Positions 56,053 through 64,000 of a stretch of 64,000 bases of DNA are shown piece after piece. The first letter of the stretch is position 1, and every line of letters begins with the position of its first letter. The stretch is from Typhlomys cinereus (Eukaryota; Chordata; Mammalia; Rodentia; Platacanthomyidae): positions 4,244,071-4,308,070 of the forward strand of contig JALPQD010000137.1 in assembly GCA_023101885.1 (NCBI GenBank), read 5' to 3'. A program made the position numbers and the translations under genes. The notes beneath the pieces are model-generated. The model made no database searches. It worked only from the letters and a program-made list of their open reading frames with translations, and was not told the origin of the DNA.

Positions 56053-57094
56053 ACAATGAAAACTTTAAAATCCTAAAAAAAGAAATTGCAGAAGACACCA
56101 GAAGGTGGAAAGACCTCCCATGTTTCTGGATTGGCAGAACCAACATCATAAAAATGACCATCCTACCAAAGGCAATATACAAATACAATGCTATACCAAT
56201 TAAAATCCCACAGCAATTCTTTTAAGAAGTTGATCAATCTCAAAATTCATATGGAGGCACAAAAGACCTAGGCTAGCAAAAACAATTCTGAGTAACAAAA
56301 ACACAGCTGGAGGTATCACATATCAAACCTTAGTCTATACTAAAAATCCATAGTTATAAAAACAGGCAGATACTTACTCCAAAAATACACACACAGTTCA
56401 ATGGATAGATGTTGAAGACCCAGATATAAGCCTCCACAACTACAGTCATTTTATTTTTGACAAAGGGGCCCAAAAAATTCAGTGGAAAAAGAACAGCATT
56501 TTCAACAAATGGAGCTGGCAAAACTGGATGTCCACATGCAGAAGATTAAAACTCGACCCATATTTATCATCATGTAAAAGACTTAATTCCAAATGGATCA
56601 AGGACCTCAATATAAGGCCAGAGACTATACAAACCTTAATTGAAAGGGTAGGGAAGTCCCTTGAGCTGTTTGGACTAGGCCAACAGTTCCTAAATGGAAA
56701 CCCAATAGCACAGTCAATACAACCAACACTCAACAGATGGGATCTTATGTAATTAAAGAGCTTCTATTCAGATAAAGAGATTGCATCTGGAGCACAAATG
56801 CAATCCACAGAATGGGAGAAAATCTTCACTACCCACATATCTTATAGAGCTCTATTATCCAGAGTGCATAAAGAATTTAGAAAACTAAACACCAAGGAAA
56901 CAAATGGCCAATTAAAAAATGGGCCCTGAAACTTAAAAGAAATTTTACCAGGGAAGAAATTAAAATGTCTAACAAATATCTTAAGAAATGCTCCACATGT
57001 TTAGCCATGAGGGAAATGCAAATAAAAACTTCCCTGAAATATCATCTCAACCTGGTTAGGATGGCAAAAATCCACAATATAATACAAACAACAC

Positions 57095-57796
57095 TGCCAC
57101 AGACCAGAGTCGCGGCCTCGAGACCAGGGCTCCCCAGGACCGGGTGGAGAACAGAACACACGCGGCTCCCTCTCGTCCGAGTGAATCCTGAATCCATTTA
57201 TTGAAACTTTCGTGACAACTTTTATACAGAAAATTTTGGGGTAAAGAATGTTGCATACATAATAATCAGCAAAGTCACCTTCAGGGTGGACCCCTTTTTT
57301 CAAGAACCTAACCAATTGCTTCAGGGCAAAGGCACTTGCCAGAAACATTCTCTCAGTATTTCCAAACTTATCTAATCTATAATGCTTCACCGGATAGCTA
57401 TGGGGCTGAGCCCACATTTTAACAGAGACTGCTTTCTTTTAAAATACAGAGGCAGAATGTTCTCCTATTGATTTTAGCAAGGAACATATTTTACAATTAA
57501 CTATAGGAATCCTCAATACCCCATAAGTCCCAGCGTGAGCTTTGGCTGTTGTCCTCTTCAGGTTGATACTCTCAGTCAGGCAGGTCGACATAGGCATCAG
57601 GCATGGCAGCAGGTTATAACTTGGGAAGATGTATGCAGCTCATGTAGTCTCTATTATCCAAGCTTAAACCATATCTCTAAGGGGAGGCCTTGACTTGAAT
57701 ACTCAAGGCCCATAAGCTATAGCTAGTTCTGTCGATGGAGCACTGAGGTATGCACTGAAGAAAAACACTTAAGCAATATAACTAAAAAGAATAACT
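57095..57796 (-). mobile_element. ERV, 3' LTR and adjoining interior, minus strand
   Basis: Second copy of the ERV family at 16.7-18.4 kb. LTR 57,095-57,518 (424 bp; minus strand TATAAAA and AATAAA equivalents visible as ttttatac and tttattga), then about 280 bp of shared interior. It cuts into L1 ORF2 at acaaacaacac. The interior is interrupted at about 57,796 by the next L1, so the rest of this ERV should lie beyond 64,000. Confidence 0.8.
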
Positions 57797-58824
57797 TCTT
57801 TTTTTTTCCTTTTTTATTATTATTATTTTTTTATTAAAAATTTAATTATACATTTAAAATTTTTTTTACCAGTTCCCTCCCTCCCCCCTCCTCCCTCCGA
57901 ACCCCCTCCTCTATCTCCTCTCTCTCCCCATCCCCCAGTGCCTCCCCCCCAATTCCCAGAGAGTCCTTTATTGTGTACGCCTAACTCTCCACTGGGTCCT
58001 CCTCTCCGATGACATAAAAGGACCCAGTGGCATTTCCATAAGCCCTTTCTCTTGTTCCCCTTAAGCATAGGATCACTACTATGGTTGTCAATCCCTTGCC
58101 TCCAGGGGTCTTGGTGCCCTTAAAAGATGCTAGACTTTATGAGGGCAACAGTGCATTGGACATTGCGCAGGGCACGCAAAGTCCCATTATGATTGCTTTG
58201 GCCCCAACTATTGTTGAGAATCTTGCAAATCGTTGCTCCTCCCATCATTTTTGCTCTTACGATCTTACCGCCCCCTCTTCCGCAAATGTCCCTGAGCTCC
58301 AGGATGGGGAGAGATTAGGCTGGCCTAGTTCTATGTGATTGATATAGAGTCTCTGAAGTTCTGGATTGTGGTTTGTTAATTTTCTTTTGCAGTTTTGCTG
58401 CTCCTGCAATGCCCTTCACTCCATTCTGCTGGGCACTATGTCACCCCCTGGCCAGAGACAAAAGCTGTTAAACTGGAGTCTTGTTATAATAGCACATTCA
58501 AGGGTAGATGTAATAAGAGTAGGAAACCTCAGTGAGGGAGGGGTCCATCACCCATTTGTAAAATGATTACTTTTTATCTGCTAGACTATATGCCCCCCCC
58601 TTCTGGTGAAATCAGGAAAGAACGTCTGTGAACTTAACCAGGTTTCTCATTACTTACTTGCAGACCTTGATGGAGGCCTATTTTCTCTGCTGTAACATGG
58701 TCCCCTCTCTCCTTGTTTCTGGTTTGGCCCTCCTACCCCATCTCTCTTGTTCATAATCCTTGCAATTACTGTGTTACATAGGTTTACTTTTAAGTGTCTC
58801 AATGTGGGCTGGGTCAGTTTGGTA

Positions 58825-61800
58825 CTAGAAGCCACCTATTAAGGAGTACATACGGCGCTTAATTTTCTGGGTTTGGGATACTTCACTTAATATAATTCTT
58901 TCTAATGACATCCACTTCCCAGCAAATTCCAGTAATTCATCATTTTTGATGGCTGAGTAGTACTCCATTGTATAGATGTACCACAGTTTCCTTATCCACT
59001 CGTCAACTGTTGGACATTTAGGTTGATTCCATGACTTTGCTATTGTAAACAGTGCTGCTATGAACATGGTCGAGCTTGTGCTATCAAGGTGAACCTCTGC
59101 TGCATGGGGGGTTATTCCCAAAAGTGGGATAGTAGGGTCATATGGCATTTCAATCTTTACTTTCTTTAAGAATCTCCAGACGGCTCGCCAGAGTGGCTGT
59201 ATGAGCCTGCATTCCCACCAACAATGTAGGAGAGTTCCCCTCTCTCCACATCCTCTCCAGCATTTGTCGTTGTTTGTATTGTGGATTTTTGCCATCCTGA
59301 CCGGGGTGAGATGATATCTCAGGGAAGTTTTGATTTGCATTTCCCTGATGGCTAAAGAAGTGGAGCATTTTTTAAGATATTTGTTAGACATTTTAATTTC
59401 ATCCCTGGTAAAGTTTCTTTTAAGTTCCAGGGCCCATTTTTTAATTGGGCCATTGGTTTCCTTGGAGTTTAGTTTTCTAAGTTCTTTGTGCACTCTGGAC
59501 AGTAGAGCTCTGTCAGATATGTGGTTAGTGAAGATTTTCTCCCATTCTGTGGGTTGCCTTTGAGCTCGTGTTACAATCTCTTTATCGGAACAGAAGCTCT
59601 TTAATTTCACAAGATCCCAACTGTTGAGAGTTGGTAGCAGTGACTGTGCCATTGGATGTCTGTTTAGGAAATGTTGGCCTAGCCCAATCAGCTCGAGGGA
59701 GTTCCCTATCCTTTCAACTATGGCTTTTAAAGTCTCTGGCCTTAAATCAAGGTCCTTGATCCATTTGGAATTAAGTCTTGTATATGGTGACAAGTATGGG
59801 TCCAGCTTTAATCTTCTGCATGTGGAGATCCAGTTTTGCCAGCACCATTTGTTGAAGATGCTTTTCTTTTTCCATTGGATTTTTTGGGCCCCTTTGTCAA
59901 AGACCAAATGGCTGTATTTTTGTGGGCTTATATCTGGGTCTTCAATCCTTATCCATTGATCTGTGTGTCTATTTTGGAGCCAGTACCAGGCAGTTTTTAT
60001 AACTATGGATTTGTAGTATAAACTAAGGTTTGGTATGGTGATACCTCCAGCAGTGTTTTTGTTACTCAGGATTGTCTTTGCTATCCTGGGTCTTTTGTGC
60101 CTCCATATGAATTTTGAGATTATTTGGTCAACTTCTTTAAAGAATTGCTTTGGGATTTTGCATTGTATTTGTATATTGCCTTTGGTAGGATGGTCATTTT
60201 TACAATGTTGATTCTACCAATCCAGGAACATGGGAGGTCTTTCCACCTTCTGGTGTCTTCTACTATTTCTTTCTTTAGGGTTTTAAAGTTTTCATTGTAA
60301 AGGTCTTTTACCTCCTTGGTTAGGTTTATACCAAGGTATTTCATTTTTTTAGGGGCTATAGTAAATGGGATCGTTTCTCTCAAGGCTTTTTCATTTCTTT
60401 CATTCTGGGCATATAGGAAGGCCTCTGATTTTTGCACATTTATTTTGTATCCTGCCACCCTGCTGAACTTCTCAATTAGTTCCAGGAGCTTCCTGGTGGA
60501 GTTTTTGGGATCCCTCAGGTATAAGATCATGTCATCTGCAAATAGGGATAGTTTGACTTCTTCCTTGCCGATTTGAATCCCTCTTATGTCCCTTTCTTGT
60601 CTTATGGCTTCAGCTAAGACTTCAAGTACAATATTGAATAGAAGTGGTGAGAGTGGACAACCTTGTCTAGTTCCTGATTGAAGTGGGAATGCTTCCAATT
60701 GTTCCCCATTGAGTATAATCCTTGCTGTGGGCTTGTTGTATACAGCTTTTATTATATTGATAAAGGTTCCTTTCATTCCTACAGTCTCTAGCGTTTTGAT
60801 CATAAAAGGCTGTTGGATTTTGTCAAAGGCTTTTTCTGCATCTATCAAGAGTATCATGTGGTCTTGGACTTTGGACTGGTTTACATGATGAATTACATTT
60901 ATTGATTTGCGTATGTTGAACCAACCTTGTGTGCCGGGGATGAAGCCTACTTGGTCCCCATGAATGATCTTTTTGATATGTTTTTTAATCTGATTTGCTA
61001 AGACTTTGTTGAGAATCTTTGCATCTGTGTTCATCAGAGAGATCGGCCTATAGTTTTCTTTTTTAAGTGAATCTTTATTAGGTTTTGGGATTAAGACGAT
61101 ATTAGCTTCATAGAAGGAATTTGGCAGTGTTCCTTCTTTTGCTATTTGATGGAACAGGTTAAGGAGTATTGGTGTCATTAACTCCTTAAATGTCTGGTAG
61201 AATTCTGTGCTGAATCCATCTGGCCCAGGACATTTTTTGTTGGGAAGATTAGAGATTACTTCTTCAATTTCCTTGTATGTTATAGGACTATTTAAATAAT
61301 TCACAACTTCCTGATTCAATTTAGGTAGGTTGTGTTTACTTAGAAATTCATCCATCTCTTTTATGTTGTCAAACTTCACAGAGTATAAATTTTTGAAATA
61401 TGATGTTATAATTCTCTGGATTTCTTGGGTATCCGTAGTGATAACTCCATGTTCATTTCTAATTTTGTTAATTTGGGTTTTCTCTCTCTTGCTTTTGGTT
61501 AATTTAGCTAGGGGTGTATCAATCTTATTGATTTTTTCAAAGAACCAGCTTTTTGAGTGGTTGATTTTTTCTATCGTTTTCTTAATCTCGATTTCAGATA
61601 TTTCTCCCCTTATTATGCTAATCTCCTCTCTTCTATTACTTTTGGGATCAGATTGCTCAAGTTTCTCCAAAGCCTTAAGCTGCATCGTTAAATTATTTAT
61701 TTCTGATGTTTCCAATTTTCTGATGTAGGCATTAAGAGCTATGAACTTACCTCTTAGAACAGCTTTCATTGTGTCCCAGAGATTTTGGTAAGTTGTATTT

Positions 61801-62638
61801 TCATTGTTGTTCACTTTCAGGAAATCTTGATTCCTGTTTAATTTCTTCCTGAATCCAGTTCTCATTCAGCATCATATTGTTAAGTTTCCAGGAGTTAGTG
61901 TATTTTCTCTTGTTTGTTGTGTTGTTGTGGATGTCCAGCTTTAGGCCGTGGTGGTCTGATAGGGCACAGGCTAGAATTTCGACTTTTTTGTATATGTGTA
62001 GATTCATTTTGTGGTCCAATATGTGATCTATTTTGGAAAAAGTTCCGTGTGCTGCTGAGAAAAATGTGTATTCTTTGGTACGTGGTGAAAAGTTTGATAG
62101 AGATCTGTAAGGTCCATTTCAGTAAGGGTTTGGTTAAGCTCCAAAGTGTCTCTGTTAAGCTTTTGACCTGTTGATCTATCCCATGTTGAGAGGGCGGTGT
62201 TGAAATCCCCGAGAATTATCGTTTGGGGGTTGATTTCTTGCTTTAGACGCTGTAGGGTTTTCTTAATGAATGTGGAGGGGCCCATATTGGGTGTATATAT
62301 GTTCAGTATTGTGAAGTCTTCCTGGTGAATTGTACCTGTGACTAAAATGTAGTATCCATCTGTGTCTCTTATGATTTTCTTTGGTTTGAAGTCCACTTTG
62401 TCTGAAAGCATAATTGCTACCCCTGCCTGTTTCCTGTTCCATTAGCTTGCAAGATTTTGGACCAGCCTTTCATTCTTAGGACGTGCCTATCTTTTGTGGT
62501 GAGATGAGTTTCCTGAAGGCAACAGATTGTTGGATTGTGGTTTTTAATCCAAGTTTGTAATCTATGTCTCTTAATCGGTGAGTTAATGCCGTTGACATTT
62601 AATGTTATAATGGAGAAATTATTTTTAATTCTGGACAT
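58825..62638 (-). pseudogene. L1 ORF2, disabled by frameshifts
   Basis: About 1,270 codons from MSRIKNNFSIITLNVNGINS to MYSLIGGF. The endonuclease is broken by a one-base loss near 62,433 (ctgttccatt for ctggttccatt) and a small deletion near 62,085. Another lesion lies near 61,840. RT is open for 581 codons (61,865-60,120) with [27 protein letters not shown] and [14 protein letters not shown]. About 14 bp are lost near 60,160, shifting into the open C-terminal frame (59,907-58,825, 360 codons; Cys/His-rich [18 protein letters not shown]). Not expected to be active as it stands. Confidence 0.93.
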
Positions 62639-62695
62639 TTTTTATGTTTAGTAGATTTTGTAAGCATGATGTTTGATATTTATATTTTGTTGGTA

Positions 62696-63802
62696 TTATA
62701 CTTCCCTTTTGTCCTCCTGGATACGCTTGTTCTTTTCTTCAAGCTTGAGTATCATTTCTAGCATTTTTTGAAGGCCTGGCTTGGTAGACATGTATCCCTT
62801 CAAGTTGTCTTTGTGCTGAAAAAGTTTTCTTTCTCCCTCAATCATGACAGATAGTTTTGCCGGGTATATCAGTCTGGGTTGGCATTTTTGCTCATTTAAT
62901 ACTTGAAGTATGTCTCTCCAAGCTCTTCTTGCTTTTACTGTTTCCATTGAGTAGTCATTTGTTATTCTAATAGGTTTACCTTTAAAAGTGACTTGCTTTT
63001 TTTCTCTTGAAGCTCTCAGCACCTTTTCTTTGTCTTTAATGTGGAGTGTTTTGACTATTATTTGCCGTGGCGATTTTCTATTTTGGTCGTATCTGTTTGG
63101 AGTGCGAAATGCCTCTTGTATTTGGATAGGCCTCTCATTCTTTAGTTGTGGGAAATTTTCATTTATGATGAATTGAAATATTTCCTCAGGTGTGGTATTT
63201 TGGGATTCTTGTTCTGGTATTCCATGAATGCGCATGTTAGGTTTCTTCAGGGTATCCCATATTTCTTGAATGCTCCTCTCCAGTATCTTTTTGACTTTAA
63301 CAATCTCTTCCATTGAGCTGGTTAATTCTCCTACTTTGTCTTCAAGATCTGAGATTCTATTTTCTGCCTCATTTGTTCTGCTGATAAGACTCTCTGTCAA
63401 GTTTTGGGTTGAAGATAAATTGTCTTTTAGTTCAATTTCAAACTCTGCCTGAGACTGTTTTAATTGCTCCATACCTATTTTTGTTTCTTGAACTGTTTTT
63501 CTCAACTCCTCCAAGTGCCTGTTGTGTTCCTGTTCAAAGTGGTTGACACGGTTATTTAACTCTTCTCGGATTTCCTCTTTCATAGTATTAATCATGGTAA
63601 GGATCATACTCTGAAAGTCGTTATGTTGGGTCTGGCTTTCATGGCTATTTTCTATGGATTTGTTCTGGTCACAATCCATCGTTATGGGATTGATTCTTTT
63701 GGTGGGAGATTGTTCTTGGCGTTTGTTTCTCGTGGATCTGCACTTTGACTTGTACATTGTTGTTTTGTTTTTAGGACCTTTCAGTTTCTGTGTGTTTTTC
63801 AC
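62696..63802 (-). CDS. L1 ORF1 (RNA-binding chaperone), intact
   Basis: 368 codons without a stop, ending 57 bp before ORF2. N-terminus MKNTQKLKGPKNKTTMYKSK extends about 14-15 residues beyond the ORF1 at 46.5 kb because of the upstream ATG. Basic N-terminus, coiled coil (about 60-180, ENRISDLEDKVGELTSSMEE), RRM-like core (NMRIHGIPEQESQNTTPEE) and C-terminal domain (ARRAWRDILQVLNEQKCQP) are all present. It probably encodes a stable ORF1p; ORF2 in the same element is broken. Confidence 0.93.
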   Translation of the reverse strand: MKNTQKLKGPKNKTTMYKSKCRSTRNKRQEQSPTKRINPITMDCDQNKSIENSHESQTQHNDFQSMILTMINTMKEEIREELNNRVNHFEQEHNRHLEELRKTVQETKIGMEQLKQSQAEFEIELKDNLSSTQNLTESLISRTNEAENRISDLEDKVGELTSSMEEIVKVKKILERSIQEIWDTLKKPNMRIHGIPEQESQNTTPEEIFQFIINENFPQLKNERPIQIQEAFRTPNRYDQNRKSPRQIIVKTLHIKDKEKVLRASREKKQVTFKGKPIRITNDYSMETVKARRAWRDILQVLNEQKCQPRLIYPAKLSVMIEGERKLFQHKDNLKGYMSTKPGLQKMLEMILKLEEKNKRIQEDKREV

Positions 63803-64000
63803 TGAATCGATGTAGTTGGTATTGTTACACCTGCCAGTTGTTACTAGTGCTTGCCTTGAATTGGGTATGTTTGTGTATTGGTATTGTTATATCCTAGATG
63901 AGACTACTAGGATGTTAGTACGTCAGTTAAGTAACCAGGGGATGAATATAAGTATGGTAGTGCACTTTTACGATCTAGTGTCTTGGTGAAATGTGAGGGT
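63803..64000 (-). promoter_or_regulatory. type A L1 5' UTR (3' part only)
   Basis: On the minus strand, gtgcactaccatacttatat, actgacgtactaacatccta and aacactagtaacaac-like text match 7,150-7,390 and 13,690-13,940. The GC-rich promoter part lies outside the window. Confidence 0.75.

Larger units (their letters stand above)
52953..57094 (+). mobile_element. L1 ORF2 block, plus strand, with nested inserts
   Basis: Degenerate ORF2 from the Z region (agaagagaggagattagca) through RT (53,340-54,330; [20 protein letters not shown] at 53,819-53,878) to the C-terminal region (56,053-57,094). No endonuclease part. Interrupted by two SINEs and an L1 3' end, then cut by an ERV at 57,095. May be the inverted 5' segment of the element at 52,470-52,952. 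Confidence 0.88.
57797..64000 (-). mobile_element. near-full-length LINE-1, 5' end beyond the window
   Basis: Minus strand: type A 5' UTR (64,000-63,803, incomplete), open ORF1, ORF2 with frameshifts, 3' UTR (58,824-57,860) and the variant terminus (ttttttattaaaaatttaat) with poly-A. Inserted in the ERV interior at aagaataacttc. Confidence 0.94.

Overview
The window is mammalian, and specifically rodent, genomic DNA. It is almost entirely interspersed repeats wrapped around one recognisable single-copy gene. Rodent origin is supported by an ID element (51,727-51,812), a B3-like SINE (about 36,495-36,715), LINE-1 elements with the two-ORF rodent layout, and two coding exons of a vomeronasal type-2 receptor (V2R). 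The most abundant SINE is tRNA-derived with a B2-like head (ggctcaggggttaag ... gagttcggatcc), a (CA)n block and an AATAAA/A-rich tail. I saw no clear B1. My best inference is a dipodoid rodent (jerboa, jumping mouse or birch mouse) rather than a mouse or rat, but this is inference only.

Layout. 1-1,340: old SINE plus unassigned DNA. 1,341-6,110: minus-strand L1 carrying a solo LTR and two L1 3' ends. 6,200-6,660: rodent repeat. 6,720-26,140: one old plus-strand L1 stretched by nested insertions (ERVK-like provirus fragment, a second near-complete L1 at 12,562-21,814 that itself holds an ERV, SINEs and many L1 3' ends). 26,239-30,675: V2R exons 2 and 1 on the minus strand, with splice sites and matching phase. 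30,676-36,730: upstream/intergenic DNA with one 5'-truncated L1. 36,735-48,131: minus-strand L1s, one of which was hit by an LTR element and by a 6.4-kb full-length L1 (41,614-47,984) with an 18-bp target duplication. 48,132-52,460: older L1s, SINEs and an ID element. 52,470-57,094: probable twin-primed L1. 57,095-64,000: an ERV interrupted by another near-full-length L1 that runs off the window end.

How it fits together. The V2R gene reads right to left. Exon 1 (signal peptide) and exon 2 (start of the extracellular ligand-binding domain) are open and in phase. Exon 3 and later exons are not present to the left, so either intron 2 exceeds 26 kb because it filled with retrotransposons, or the gene is a fragment. 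The rest is an L1-driven landscape: L1 proteins supply their own copies and, by the usual model, the SINEs, and target-site duplications allow the insertion order to be read. Both L1 ORF1s of the youngest copies are open, but their ORF2s carry stops or frameshifts, so neither looks autonomous. The most informative signals are the monomeric TATA-containing L1 promoter whose start site matches the observed L1 5' ends, two unrelated L1 5' UTR types, reused endonuclease target sites, a twin-primed SINE and a tailless SINE.
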